Source: Deltaproteobacteria bacterium (GTDB lineage: Bacteria; UBA10199; SPLOWO2-01-44-7). Taken from it: a stretch of DNA of 34,356 nucleotides. Under the pieces are notes generated by a model. It saw only the letters and a program-made list of their open reading frames with translations. It ran no database searches and was not told the origin of the DNA. The position numbers and the translations under genes were made by a program. The stretch covers positions 1-34,356 of the forward strand of contig JACRBV010000061.1 in NCBI GenBank assembly GCA_016213065.1, read 5' to 3'. This document shows, one piece after another, positions 15,280 through 24,297 of this stretch. Position 1 is the stretch's first letter; each line of letters opens with the position of its first letter.

Positions 15280-17840
15280 GGTGCGACAATCGATAAAACG
15301 TACGCATCCAGATCGATGTATTTTTTGGCGACGCGCAGAACATCTTCCCTTGTTACTTTCATGATTTTTTCCGGATAGCATTTTACTTCTTCGTAACCCA
15401 TTCCGTAAAGTTCGTTGAAAGCATAGCCTTGCGCCAAGGAAAGATTTTTTTGCAGTTCCAGTTCGTAGGTTCCAACCAAATAATTTTTTGTTCTTTCAAA
15501 TTCCTCTTTTGTGACCAAATCGGTGATGATTTTTTTGAGTTCCACTTCAATTCCCTTCAACGCGGTGGGGACTTTGGAAGGTTCCGTTCCGATATAAATG
15601 GCGAAATAACCCGGGTCCATCCCTTCGTGCAAAACAGAAGTGACCGAATAGGCGAGGCTTAACTTGTCGCGTAATTCCAAAAAGAGACGACCGCCTTGTC
15701 CCGAGAGAATCGCATTAAGAACCGTGAGCACGGGGTGATCCGGACTATCCATGGTGGTGCCCATAAATCCCAAGACCACATGCGCCTGTTCTTTTTCTTT
15801 TTTGGTGACAATTTTTTGGATCGATTTGGGTTTTGGATCTTCTTTGTGTTTTGTCTGAATTGCTTTTGTGTTGGGAAGCCGTTTCAGTTTTTCCTGCAGA
15901 TATTTTACAATTTCATCGGAATCAAAATCACCCACAACCCCCATCACGAGATTTTTCGAAGTAATCAATTTTTGGTAATAACTTTTCAGTTTGTTAGGAG
16001 TCAGATTCCCAAGTGATTCCTTTGAACCGAGCATGCGCATTCCATAGGGATGTGTGGGATAAAGATTTTTTTGAAAATGGATAAAGGCCAGCGAAGAAAG
16101 ATTGTCTTCCTGATTTTTTAATGCTTCGAGCGCCAGTTTTTTTTCTTTGACCACTTCTTTGGGATCCCATTTTGGTTCCAGCAAGACCTCACAGAAAAGA
16201 TTGAGTCCTTCGTGGAGATATTCGCTGAGGAATTCTGCTTTAAGTCCCAAAGAATTTTTTCCGCTAAAACCGTCCATCTGACCCGCCATCTCTTCCACGG
16301 CGTGTGCTATTTGCAGGGGAGTGCGTCTTTTTGTGCCTTTGGTCCAACACTGTGCAATGAGTGAGTTAATGCCGTTGTTGATTTTATTCTCGGCCAGAAT
16401 TCCCCCCAGAGAAGTGGCGCACACCGCAACAATCGGCAAATCGTGATCTTCTTTAAGAATGAGTTTTACTCCATTGGGAAGTTTTACAAGATGGGGTTCG
16501 GTTTTAATGATGTGTGGTTTGGTTTCTATTTTTTTCGCGTGAGTGGAAGATTTTTCCAGCGCGGCCTCAATTTTTGCGCGCACGTTTTTATTGTCTTCTT
16601 TTTCCGGAATCAAAAGAGCGGCGGTCATGTTTTCGCGTTTTAGATATCGCTCTGCCGCTTGGGCTACTTCCTCCGCGGTGACATTTTGCAATCTTTGATA
16701 ATACTGTTCTTCAAAATCAAGACTTTGTGCCGTTGCCAAAAAATAAGCCAATTTCCCGGCCAAACCTCCGACTGTTTCTTTTTCATAAATTTCATTGGCG
16801 CGGATGTTGTGTTTTGCGCGTTTCAATTCTTCATTGGTGGGACCTTCTGCCTGAAAGCGCTCAATAATTTCCCATAATGTTTGAAACGCGGGGACGGCTT
16901 GTGAAATATTAAGTTGTCCGCCAAGCATCATCAAACCCGGGTCTTTGGGTGTGTAGGCATAGGAATAAATATTCTGCACGAGCCGTTTTTTTTCTTTTAA
17001 AATTTGTTCCAGTTTAGAGGATTTTGCGCCTCCCAGAAGATGGGATAAAAGATCAAGGATGGGCACATCCGCGTGTGTGATTTCAGGAATGTGAAAACCC
17101 AAATTGAAATGAATGCTTTGAATATTATCGGGCGATATTGTCATGCGCGTTTTTAACTGCGGTGGTTCTTCGATGCGCGTTTTGTTTCCTGTCCATGGTC
17201 CATGGTCCATGGTCCATGGTCCAAAGCTTCTCTCGATTTTTTTGAGCAGTTTTTCCGATTCAAAATCACCGACAACAATGAACGACATATTCTTCGGTGT
17301 GTACCAGCGGTGAAAATATTCAAACAGTTTTTCCCGGGAAAAAGATTTGACTGTTTTTTCAAAACCGATAATAGGGCGCCCATAACTGTGCTTCAGATAC
17401 GCTTTTTGAAAGAGCATCTCCCCCACAAAACGGGAGGGATTGTCTCTTTCGCGGCGAATCTCTTCAAGCACAACTTCTTTTTCACGCTCCAGTTCAGCGG
17501 CATCAAAAGTGGGGTTTTGAATGGCGTCGGTTAAAATTTCCAACCCCCTGTCGGCAAAACGAGTAGCCATGTTGATGTAATAAACGGTCTGGTCGAAAGA
17601 GGTGTAGGCGTTGATATCTCCGCCGGCCCCTTCCACATCGCGCGCGATGGTTCCCACGGGGCGGGTGGGCGTTCCCTTGAAGAGCATATGTTCGATTAAA
17701 TGGGAGATTCCGGCCTCGTCCTCTGTTTCGTCCGCGCTCCCCACGCAAACAAGCGCGTTAAACGAAATGACGGGGGCGGTATGATTTTCTTCGAGAACGA
17801 TTTTTAAGCCATTGGAAAGGGTATAAAGTGTTGGTTTCAT
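15276..17840 (-). CDS. Two-domain M16 family zinc metallopeptidase with an internal heptanucleotide repeat
   Basis: An 854-aa protein made of two M16 halves, as in pitrilysin-type or fused processing peptidases. Seen: first half with the zinc motif HLIEH at 47-51 and the downstream acidic helix VVLEEIRRE near 123-131, which supplies the third ligand; GGDINAYTS substrate-side block; second half from about 455 (LPNGVKLILKEDHDLPIV) in which the zinc motif has become NSLIAQ, so only the first half is catalytic, as expected for the clamshell arrangement. No signal peptide is seen, so it may be cytosolic or exported by another route. Residues 207-218, GPWTMDHGPWTG, are encoded by a tandem 7-bp repeat and match nothing in the family. 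A change of one repeat unit would shift the frame and remove most of the protein. It is divergent from the kinase-like gene at 17930. Confidence 0.93.
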   Translation of the reverse strand: MKPTLYTLSNGLKIVLEENHTAPVISFNALVCVGSADETEDEAGISHLIEHMLFKGTPTRPVGTIARDVEGAGGDINAYTSFDQTVYYINMATRFADRGLEILTDAIQNPTFDAAELEREKEVVLEEIRRERDNPSRFVGEMLFQKAYLKHSYGRPIIGFEKTVKSFSREKLFEYFHRWYTPKNMSFIVVGDFESEKLLKKIERSFGPWTMDHGPWTGNKTRIEEPPQLKTRMTISPDNIQSIHFNLGFHIPEITHADVPILDLLSHLLGGAKSSKLEQILKEKKRLVQNIYSYAYTPKDPGLMMLGGQLNISQAVPAFQTLWEIIERFQAEGPTNEELKRAKHNIRANEIYEKETVGGLAGKLAYFLATAQSLDFEEQYYQRLQNVTAEEVAQAAERYLKRENMTAALLIPEKEDNKNVRAKIEAALEKSSTHAKKIETKPHIIKTEPHLVKLPNGVKLILKEDHDLPIVAVCATSLGGILAENKINNGINSLIAQCWTKGTKRRTPLQIAHAVEEMAGQMDGFSGKNSLGLKAEFLSEYLHEGLNLFCEVLLEPKWDPKEVVKEKKLALEALKNQEDNLSSLAFIHFQKNLYPTHPYGMRMLGSKESLGNLTPNKLKSYYQKLITSKNLVMGVVGDFDSDEIVKYLQEKLKRLPNTKAIQTKHKEDPKPKSIQKIVTKKEKEQAHVVLGFMGTTMDSPDHPVLTVLNAILSGQGGRLFLELRDKLSLAYSVTSVLHEGMDPGYFAIYIGTEPSKVPTALKGIEVELKKIITDLVTKEEFERTKNYLVGTYELELQKNLSLAQGYAFNELYGMGYEEVKCYPEKIMKVTREDVLRVAKKYIDLDAYVLSIVAP
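17191..17222. repeat. Heptanucleotide tandem repeat in the M16 gene
   Basis: Four and a half perfect copies of GTCCATG (32 bp) inside the M16 reading frame. The unit length is not a multiple of three. Three units make 21 bp, which explains the repeated residues GPWT and the MDH linker in the product. With overlapping CCATGG palindromes it can also form slipped or hairpin structures, favouring copy-number change during replication. Confidence 0.93.
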
Positions 17841-17848
17841 AAAAGCAT

Positions 17849-17862
17849 TTGTCTATAGACAA
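17849..17862. promoter_or_regulatory. Perfect 14-bp palindrome in the M16/kinase divergent gap
   Basis: TTGTCTATAGACAA is a perfect dyad 8 bp upstream of the M16 start codon and about 68 bp upstream of the divergent gene. Size and place suit a dimeric repressor site. The regulator is unknown. Confidence 0.45.
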
Positions 17863-17886
17863 GAACTCATGTTTTTAGCAAGCAAC

Positions 17887-17901
17887 AAATTCGAAGAATT
17901 T
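17887..17901. promoter_or_regulatory. 15-bp inverted repeat, also found upstream of cbs
   Basis: AAATTCGAAGAATTT has 6-bp arms around GAA. The same 15 bases, on the other strand, occur at 33714-33728 in the gap between cbs and tyrS. Shared sequence in two divergent gaps suggests one regulator or a tiny repeat. Confidence 0.4.
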
Positions 17902-17929
17902 CCGATAACTATAGGAGAGGAACCAAAAC

Positions 17930-20164
17930 GTGGGTGGCGAATTTTTTTTAACAAACAATGGGATGATGGATGCGGCTCAGATAGCCGATTTTATTGCTGG
18001 CGCCTCCTCAGCGGAGGGAGTTATTGAGAATTTGGCTCTGCTCGAAGGGGGATTTTTAGCGACCGGCAGTGATCCCTCCGCTCTTTTTCCCGCTACGTCT
18101 TCTTTTTTGAGAAACTATCAATCAGGACGATCTGTTGATTGGAATAATCTCCGTCTTTTGATTGCGGGTGAGTTGAGAAAATTTGCGACGAATCCGGAAT
18201 TGAAACAACGTTGGCTGATGGCGGTGGCGCGTTTGCCTTGGCCTCGAACGGTTTCGAAACCGGCCCCCCAGCCATTCGTCCGTTTTGCCACTCCCGAAGC
18301 GGTAAGGGCTCAACTCCTTGCCCATTTGCAAGTAGCACCAAACGGTGTCGGCTTTTCTGCCTCAAGCGCAGAAACAGGAGAGACTGCCGCTGTTCGTCTG
18401 GGAATAGGGGAGGGATCAGAGCCTATGGACCGGTTTTCTCATGCGTCCGACCGGACCGTGTCAGAACGCCTTGCAATGGCACGAAATATTTTCGATGACT
18501 TTTACGCACTCTTCGAACGGCAGGAGCAAGCCATACGGCGTTTACCTAAAGATGATATCGAAAGTTTGATACAGATTGACGTAGCTTTCCAAAAAAACTT
18601 CGATGAGCGGAAAAAAATCCTGTTGGGGCTTTTTCCCAATCCGGGCGAAGAAAGATTTAAAACTTTGGTTCATGATTTAAAGAGCTCGGTGGAACAACTG
18701 CGGACCGCTATTCAGTTGGAAACGGAAGCGGGGATTTCGGATTTTCGCGAACAAAAAATGACTTGGCAAAAGGCCATCGATGCCATCCCTTCTGCACAGA
18801 GTTTTTCAGAAGTAACTATTTTTGGCGGAAACTCCTATCCGGAAAATTTTATCAAAGCTGAATTGGCCAAAAATTTTGTCGCGTGGATACGCGCCCACCA
18901 TCCCGCTTCACAGAGTCTGGAAGAGGGAGGTGTCTGGTTGGTAACCTTCTCCAAAAAAACAGCCGCAGATAGCATTGAAAAAGAAATCGCCCTGCATGAT
19001 TCACCCTGGCCGCCGGATCCGAAGAACGATCCGGTATTGAAGATGTCTCTCTCCATACTGGGTTTGACTCTGCATTCGGTCGAGGCAGATGAGATCATTG
19101 TTCTTCGCATCGGGCCTTTCAGAGAAAAATCGGAAGTAGAATTGAAGAAATGGCGTGCGCTGGCGGAGGGTGTGGATCGACCAAAAGCCATGGCCGCCTT
19201 GGGACAACTTGCCGTGAGAGCCATGGTTGAAGGAGAAACAGCTTGGCAACATCTTTCTGAAATCTCGGGAGGGACTTCAGAAATGGCGGGGCCCGCATGG
19301 ACTCTTTTGAAGGTTTGGAGAGAGATCAAACAAATGGCTAAGATAACAACTCGTAAAGAATTGGCACAGATGGTCCATCGAATGCTTCAGAAAGAGCACG
19401 ATCAAATCATTGAATCTCTCAAGGAGAACCAACCACTAAAAGAAATTTGCAGAAGAATGGTCGACTTTTCATGGGGAGTCAGTGCTTTTGTGGATGCGTT
19501 TGAGAAACAAATGGAAGAAAGAAATAAAGAGTGGAAAACCGATCCCGAAGCCTCAGCAATGTTTCACGATGATATCGACAATCGTCTCAATTATTTTGCC
19601 CTGACGGGACAGAGCGGATTAAAACCGGTGGCACCGGAACAAAGAGAGACCATCCAGATGCATCTCCGGGACCTGCTTGTAAGAACGGGCCTCATGGGGA
19701 CCGGCCCCGATGAACTTTTGAGAATTGTACATCAGGCGGTCATGCAAAATGTGTTGGCCCATATTATGGGAATCAAACTCCAAATTGATGTGCCCCACGG
19801 CATTATCCTGAAAATGGGCGATGAACAAAGAAGTACACTGGGGACCAGCCTCGGAGAATTAATTAATAACGCCATCAAACATGCTGATGGAAAAGAAGTG
19901 ACAATCAAAGTGAGTTGGAACGCGAAAGATAAAAAAATTACGGTTTCAGATGATGGCCACGGAATAGCCGAGCCCGAAAAAGTCTGGGAAAAAGGTTTTC
20001 GCGAAAAATCTGCAGGGAACGTTTCAGGAAATGGCGATGGACTTTATCTTGTGCGCGAACGTTTGCGAGCCATGGGAGGAGATATCCAAGTAACTTCTGA
20101 AATAGGGAAAGGGTCCACTTTTGAAATCTCTCTCCCATCCGACATGGTTTCTGTTGAGAAATAA
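17930..20164 (+). CDS. Orphan GHKL histidine-kinase-like protein
   Basis: A 744-aa soluble protein with a GTG start and ribosome site AGGAGAGG at 17913-17920. Only the C-terminal fifth is recognised: a HATPase domain with N box LGELINNAIKHA from residue 641, G1 box DDGHGI at 674-679 and G2 box GNGDGLYLV at 700-708, followed by the usual RLRAMGGDIQVTSEIGKGSTFEISLP. No membrane segment, PAS, GAF or receiver domain is evident in the long N-terminal part. A standard H box is lacking; the best candidate phospho-acceptor is His546 in FHDDIDNRLNYF, about 95 residues before the N box. A second, HDLKSSVEQL at 248, looks like the HDLK motif of atypical kinases. No response regulator is adjacent. It could be a cytosolic kinase for a distant regulator such as the HD-GYP protein, or a non-kinase GHKL ATPase. 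Confidence 0.8.
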   Translation: MGGEFFLTNNGMMDAAQIADFIAGASSAEGVIENLALLEGGFLATGSDPSALFPATSSFLRNYQSGRSVDWNNLRLLIAGELRKFATNPELKQRWLMAVARLPWPRTVSKPAPQPFVRFATPEAVRAQLLAHLQVAPNGVGFSASSAETGETAAVRLGIGEGSEPMDRFSHASDRTVSERLAMARNIFDDFYALFERQEQAIRRLPKDDIESLIQIDVAFQKNFDERKKILLGLFPNPGEERFKTLVHDLKSSVEQLRTAIQLETEAGISDFREQKMTWQKAIDAIPSAQSFSEVTIFGGNSYPENFIKAELAKNFVAWIRAHHPASQSLEEGGVWLVTFSKKTAADSIEKEIALHDSPWPPDPKNDPVLKMSLSILGLTLHSVEADEIIVLRIGPFREKSEVELKKWRALAEGVDRPKAMAALGQLAVRAMVEGETAWQHLSEISGGTSEMAGPAWTLLKVWREIKQMAKITTRKELAQMVHRMLQKEHDQIIESLKENQPLKEICRRMVDFSWGVSAFVDAFEKQMEERNKEWKTDPEASAMFHDDIDNRLNYFALTGQSGLKPVAPEQRETIQMHLRDLLVRTGLMGTGPDELLRIVHQAVMQNVLAHIMGIKLQIDVPHGIILKMGDEQRSTLGTSLGELINNAIKHADGKEVTIKVSWNAKDKKITVSDDGHGIAEPEKVWEKGFREKSAGNVSGNGDGLYLVRERLRAMGGDIQVTSEIGKGSTFEISLPSDMVSVEK

Positions 20165-20181
20165 ATTTTTAAAAAAATTCC

Positions 20182-20232
20182 CCCTCACCCTTCCCTCTCC
20201 CTCGAGGGGAGAGGGTTAGGGAGAGGGTGACC
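20182..20232. terminator. GC-rich palindrome between convergent genes
   Basis: CCCTCACCC and CCCTCTCC pair with GGAGAGGG and GGGTGA around a central CTCGAG. It fills the 75-bp gap between two converging genes and probably ends transcription from both sides. The sequence type (CCCTCACCC..CTCTCCC..) is a repeat seen in many bacterial genomes, so it may be a mobile palindrome that serves as terminator. No clear T run follows. Confidence 0.55.
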
Positions 20233-20239
20233 TTGAGCA

Positions 20240-21739
20240 CTAAATCCTAAAGAAAGCTTTGATCTTCTGCAAAATTTGTTTGGCGGTGGGGGGATGTTCC
20301 ACTTCGAATTTTTCAGTTGTTTCGAGTTCTGAAATGACTTTCAACCGTTCGGTTTCCCGTCTGGCCAGATGTTCGCTGAAAATTTCGGAGAGTTTTGGAT
20401 TTGCTTCCAAAAGTTTTAATATGGGTCCCTTCGCAATTTCATAAAGAAGGACATCGGTTTTTGCAACAACGGTTGCTTTGCGGGGTTCGCCGGTCATCAG
20501 CGACATTTCACCAAAAAAATCTCCGGGCATCAGCGTGGACACACTCTTTTCTTTTCCGGTGGAATTTTTCACGCGGATATCACACTCACCCTCAGTGATA
20601 ATGTACATGGTTTCTCCCGCCGCAGACTGATTGAAAATGACTTCGCCGCCTGCAAACTGAAGCGGGGTAATGGATTGCACCAGTATGTCGCGGTCAATGG
20701 GAGAGAGGGTCTGGAAAAATTCGATTCTTTGCAAAAAAGTTTTTACGGGTACCAGCGATGCTTCTCCTGATATTTCTCCGCCATTGTATTGCACCTGAAC
20801 GGGATATGGGATTGAAATATTTTCACGCCGCAGTTGGTACCAAAGCCGTTTCATGATTTCGGACTTGATTGTGTCGGACCCACCCTGTGCAATATCGACC
20901 CAATAGCGGACCTGATACTGAATGGAATAGGCATCATAAGAAACAAGCCGGACTTCCATGGGTTTATCCGCCAGCACTCTGGGATGCTTTTTAAGCACCG
21001 ACAAAATCACGGTGGAAACTTTGTTGGGGGGAATATTGTAATCGAGGCCGATATTAAATGAGGAAATCAAAAGCGTGGAGGGATCGCTGTAATTAACAAT
21101 GTGGCTTCTTGAAATCACATTGTTTGGCACGACAATCATTTCGTGTTCCGGCGTGAGGAGAATGGTGGAGCGCCAGTTGATGCCGTGAATCTGTCCCTTG
21201 TATTTGTCAAAGTTAACCCAGTCTCCCAGTTTGTAGGGTTTTTCAATATTGAGTGCAAGTCCCGAAAAGAGATTTCCCAACGTGTCCTGCAATGCCAAAC
21301 CAATGACGGCCGTTAAAATGGCGGAAGTGGCCACCAAAGAAGTGACATCAATGTTGAGTTTTTCGCGCAGAACAATCATCACCACAATGAGATACAAAAC
21401 CACGAGCACCACATCGCGCGTGATGGCGGGAATGGTGATCGCCTTCTTGGGACCGATGACATATTCAATAAAAAGGGTGATGCTGTTGCGGATGATGCCG
21501 AAGCAAAGAGCCAGCAGTGCCAAAACATCCAGAATCGGTTTGCTCAAAATACCGGGGAAATGACCGGCATAATAACCCGTAATTTTCAGAAGGCAGAACA
21601 GAAGAAAAAAGCCCAACTGAATTTTGGGGAGATGAAGGTGGCGCCGCGCCATCACGCCATAAGTGAGCAGTAAAATAATAAGAACGATGTATAAAATGGG
21701 ATTGTTCATAATATCGGGGGGAACGACTCGCCACTTCAT
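20240..21739 (-). CDS. MscS-family channel with C-terminal cyclic-nucleotide-binding domain
   Basis: An inner-membrane channel of about 500 aa. Seen: four N-terminal hydrophobic segments, then the pore helix and MscS beta domain (VTSLVATSAILTAVIGLALQDTLGNLFSGLALNIEKPYKLGDWV, given here as a region around 140-185), the VPNNVISRSHIVNY block, and after residue 350 a cyclic-nucleotide-binding domain with LMPGDFFGEMSLMTGEPRKATVVA, where the phosphate-binding cassette has the conserved GE and RKAT. Such fusions are thought to gate in response to ligand rather than tension alone. The start is unsure: the frame is open to 21796, but that part lies in repeat DNA (the TGGCAAAGCC core). ATG codons at 21739 and 21709 are better; the first has AAGGAG only two bases before it. 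The gene is divergent from purK. Confidence 0.9.
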   Translation of the reverse strand: MKWRVVPPDIMNNPILYIVLIILLLTYGVMARRHLHLPKIQLGFFLLFCLLKITGYYAGHFPGILSKPILDVLALLALCFGIIRNSITLFIEYVIGPKKAITIPAITRDVVLVVLYLIVVMIVLREKLNIDVTSLVATSAILTAVIGLALQDTLGNLFSGLALNIEKPYKLGDWVNFDKYKGQIHGINWRSTILLTPEHEMIVVPNNVISRSHIVNYSDPSTLLISSFNIGLDYNIPPNKVSTVILSVLKKHPRVLADKPMEVRLVSYDAYSIQYQVRYWVDIAQGGSDTIKSEIMKRLWYQLRRENISIPYPVQVQYNGGEISGEASLVPVKTFLQRIEFFQTLSPIDRDILVQSITPLQFAGGEVIFNQSAAGETMYIITEGECDIRVKNSTGKEKSVSTLMPGDFFGEMSLMTGEPRKATVVAKTDVLLYEIAKGPILKLLEANPKLSEIFSEHLARRETERLKVISELETTEKFEVEHPPTAKQILQKIKAFFRI

Positions 21740-21859
21740 GGCTCCTTCCCCCCGCACCCCTTTCATTCGCACTGGCAAAGCCGGATGCTTATTCACCCCA
21801 TCTTTTCGCCTATATTAAATTTGTTTAAAGAGAAACCAAAAAATGATAGGACATGCCCC

Positions 21860-22969
21860 ATGTCTTCAAAATCTTCCATCGGGATATTGGGGAGTGGGCA
21901 GTTGGGAATGATGCTGGCGGAAGCCGCCGATGTTTTGAAAATTCCATTCGGTATTTTGGAAACACCGTCAGTAGGAGACGCCGTTATCCTGAAAAAATGG
22001 CTTCCCGGTTTTTCCGTCGTCACTGTTGAAAATGAATTTCTCTCCACCGAAATTTTGAAATCGCAGGCCCCCGCGGAAATTATTTTCGCCCCATCTTTGA
22101 AAACGATTGATTTGATTCAGGACAAATTGACTCAAAAAGAATTTTTGTGCGACGCAGGACTTCCGGTCCCTCCGTTTCGTGCCATCACTACAAAAGCAGA
22201 TTGCCTGAAATTCGCGAAAGACCACGGCTGGCCCATTGTGTTGAAAGAACGCCGCAACGGTTATGACGGACGGGGAACCTATATTCTGCGCACATCCGAT
22301 GCTCTGGATGGTTTTTGGAACGACTCCGCGCCCAAACGATATCTTCTGGCGGAACAATTTATTCCTTTTGCAACCGAGTTGGCCATTCAGATTGCGCGTA
22401 ATGAAACGGGCGAGGTGGCTTATTTTCCAATTGTGGAAACTTTTCAAAGCAACGGCATTTGTCTGTGGGTGAAGGCTCCGGCCGAGATCAGTTCTGATGA
22501 CCAGACAGCCATACAAGCCATTGCTACAACCATGATGGAGAAACTCAATGCGGTCGGAGTTTTCGCCGTCGAACTTTTTTACACGGCAGGAGGGGAAATT
22601 TTTATCAACGAACTGGCCCCGCGAGTTCACAATTCGGGGCATTACACGATTGAAGGATGTGAAACCTCCCAATTTGCCCAACATCTTTTGGCAATTAATA
22701 AGGAAGCTTTGGGAAAAACTACATTACGTCATCCGGCTGTTGCGATGCTCAATCTTTTGGGGGATTTTGACGGTCCTTGCAAGATAATGGGAGAAAAGAA
22801 CTTATCACAACGTCACCCCGCCGTGTTGCATTGGTATCACAAACAGGAATCAAGAAGAGGACGCAAGCTTGGCCACATTACGGCATGGGGAGAAACCACG
22901 GACAAGGCGTTGAATGCGGCCATCGAAGCGCGAAAGGAATTAAACATATGTCCAAAAAATCGAAAATAA
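21860..22969 (+). CDS. purK: N5-carboxyaminoimidazole ribonucleotide synthase
   Basis: A 369-aa ATP-grasp enzyme that makes N5-CAIR from AIR, bicarbonate and ATP in purine synthesis. Seen: [16 protein letters not shown] at the N-terminus, the ATP-grasp core [16 protein letters not shown], the metal-binding [21 protein letters not shown], and the family end [10 protein letters not shown]. The open frame extends to 21785, but the ATG at 21860 fits the family N-terminus; an AGGA lies at 21848-21851. It overlaps purE by 22 bases, and the two should act in sequence: PurK product is the PurE substrate. The region before it holds repeat DNA shared with the divergent MscS gene. Confidence 0.97.
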   Translation: MSSKSSIGILGSGQLGMMLAEAADVLKIPFGILETPSVGDAVILKKWLPGFSVVTVENEFLSTEILKSQAPAEIIFAPSLKTIDLIQDKLTQKEFLCDAGLPVPPFRAITTKADCLKFAKDHGWPIVLKERRNGYDGRGTYILRTSDALDGFWNDSAPKRYLLAEQFIPFATELAIQIARNETGEVAYFPIVETFQSNGICLWVKAPAEISSDDQTAIQAIATTMMEKLNAVGVFAVELFYTAGGEIFINELAPRVHNSGHYTIEGCETSQFAQHLLAINKEALGKTTLRHPAVAMLNLLGDFDGPCKIMGEKNLSQRHPAVLHWYHKQESRRGRKLGHITAWGETTDKALNAAIEARKELNICPKNRK

Positions 22970-23445
22970 AAGTGGGCGTGGTTATGGGGTCCGATTCGGA
23001 CATGCCGGTTTTGAAAGAGGCGATAACAGTTTTAAAGCAATTGAAAATCAGATTTGAAGTGGAAATTTTATCCGCCCACCGAACGCCTCACAGAATGGTG
23101 GCTTATGCAGAACACGCGCTGGTGCGAGGTGTGCAAGTGATTGTTGCGGGGGCAGGGGGGGCGGCCCATCTTCCGGGCATGATCGCTTCCATCACCACTC
23201 TGCCGGTCATTGGTGTGCCTATTCCTACCAAATCCCTCAACGGTCTGGATTCGCTTTTATCGATTGTGCAAATGCCTCCGGGTGTTCCGGTGGCAACGGT
23301 AGCTATCGGCGGAGCAAAGAATGCCGGCTTGTTAGCCGCGCAAATTCTGTCCCTTTCTGATTTGAGTCTTGCAAAAGCGTTGAAAAAATACAAAGAAGCA
23401 CTGGTTGACATAGTCGTTGCAAAAAATAAAAAATTAAAACATTAA
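22948..23445 (+). CDS. purE: N5-CAIR mutase, class I PurE
   Basis: A 165-aa enzyme that converts N5-CAIR to CAIR, the step after PurK. Seen: [14 protein letters not shown], the SAHRTPHRM motif with the catalytic histidine, [14 protein letters not shown], and [26 protein letters not shown], all features of class I PurE. Presence of purK next to it supports class I as well. The frame is open upstream to 22777, but the ATG at 22948 has AAAGGAAT about seven bases ahead and gives the usual length. The start lies inside the purK 3' end, so the pair is translationally coupled. A 12-bp perfect palindrome follows the stop. Confidence 0.97.
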   Translation: MSKKSKIKVGVVMGSDSDMPVLKEAITVLKQLKIRFEVEILSAHRTPHRMVAYAEHALVRGVQVIVAGAGGAAHLPGMIASITTLPVIGVPIPTKSLNGLDSLLSIVQMPPGVPVATVAIGGAKNAGLLAAQILSLSDLSLAKALKKYKEALVDIVVAKNKKLKH

Positions 23446-23449
23446 TAAC

Positions 23450-23461
23450 GTGACCGGTCAC
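23450..23461. promoter_or_regulatory. 12-bp palindrome between purE and the FecR-domain gene
   Basis: GTGACCGGTCAC is a perfect dyad 17 bp before the FecR-domain gene start and just ahead of its AGGAGG ribosome site. It is too short for a terminator and could be an operator. Chance is possible. Confidence 0.3.
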
Positions 23462-23478
23462 AACATTAGGAGGGCACA

Positions 23479-24192
23479 ATGAAACTTTACACTTTAAAAC
23501 TTATTTCCTCTCTCTTCGTCATTGCGGGTTTATTTTTTGCGCCGCCTCTTCATGCAAAGGATACGGTGGGTAAGGTCACTGAAATCACCGGAAAAGTTTT
23601 GGTAACCCATGAAGGGGAAACAAAACCGTGTGACTTGGCCGATCAGGCCCCCATCTTTCTCAAAGACACCATTGAAACCAAAAAAGACGGCGTGGTGAAG
23701 TTGTCTTTGAATGATGCTTCCGATTTTACCCTGCGTGAAAATACAAAAGTTGTTGTGTCCGAATTTTTATTGGATCCAAAGAAAAACAAGAGAGAGACGG
23801 TTTTGGATGTGGCGTTGGGGAAGGTGCGTGCCGTGGTGACAAAAACCTTCAACAAAGCCATTTCCAAAACAGAATTGAAAACACCCACAGCCGTGGTGGG
23901 AGTACGTGGAACTGATTTCGCCATCGAGGTTGGGAAAAATAAGACACTTGTCTATTGTTTAAAAGGATTGGTGCAGACATTTAATCCTCTTTTCCCCGCA
24001 CAAACAATCAATGTTGCCGCCGGCATGTTTACGGATGTGCTTCAAGGTGTGGTCCCCAAATTGCCCGCCGCAATTCCGCAGGAAATGTTGCAGGAAATTG
24101 AGAACCAGTTTGGTTTTCCGGTAACGGCGGAAGGATTAAAAGAGAAGGGGAAAGAAGAGTTGCAAAAGCACGTCCCCTTTCCCCTCCCGTAA
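23479..24192 (+). CDS. Secreted FecR-domain protein
   Basis: A 237-aa exported protein. Seen: a Sec signal peptide of about 26 residues ending in PPLHA before KDTVGKVTEITG; a FecR domain at about 28-165 with GKVLVTHEGE, FLKDTIETKKDGVVKLSLNDASDFTLRENTKVVV, KVRAVVTKTF and the block TPTAVVGVRGTDFAIEV, the best-conserved part of the family; and a C-terminal segment ending in KHVPFPLP. No TonB-system or sigma factor gene is near, so it is more likely one of the free periplasmic FecR-domain proteins than an iron-citrate regulator. The ribosome site AGGAGG at 23469-23474 is strong and well spaced. It is followed by an inverted pair of heptamer repeats before a convergent gene. Confidence 0.88.
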   Translation: MKLYTLKLISSLFVIAGLFFAPPLHAKDTVGKVTEITGKVLVTHEGETKPCDLADQAPIFLKDTIETKKDGVVKLSLNDASDFTLRENTKVVVSEFLLDPKKNKRETVLDVALGKVRAVVTKTFNKAISKTELKTPTAVVGVRGTDFAIEVGKNKTLVYCLKGLVQTFNPLFPAQTINVAAGMFTDVLQGVVPKLPAAIPQEMLQEIENQFGFPVTAEGLKEKGKEELQKHVPFPLP

Positions 24193-24202
24193 ATCTGAAA
24201 GA

Positions 24203-24297
24203 AGCGGTCAGCGATCAGCAGTCAGCTTTCAGCCTGTGAAACGATTGGGTCTTTGTTGGCTGACCGCTGAAAGCTGAAGGCTGAAAGCTTTTTTAAT
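24203..24297. repeat. Inverted arms of GCNNTCA heptamer repeats
   Basis: Left arm 24204-24234 reads as successive heptamers GCGGTCA, GCGATCA, GCAGTCA, GCTTTCA, GCC. Right arm 24258-24289 is GGCTGACC, GCTGAAA, GCTGAAG, GCTGAAA, GC. AGCTTTCAGCC pairs with GGCTGAAAGCT and is followed by TTTTTT at 24289-24294, so it may end FecR gene transcription. GCGGTCAGC can pair with GCTGACCGC as an alternative. The same heptamer type occurs at 25911-26022. Confidence 0.8.
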
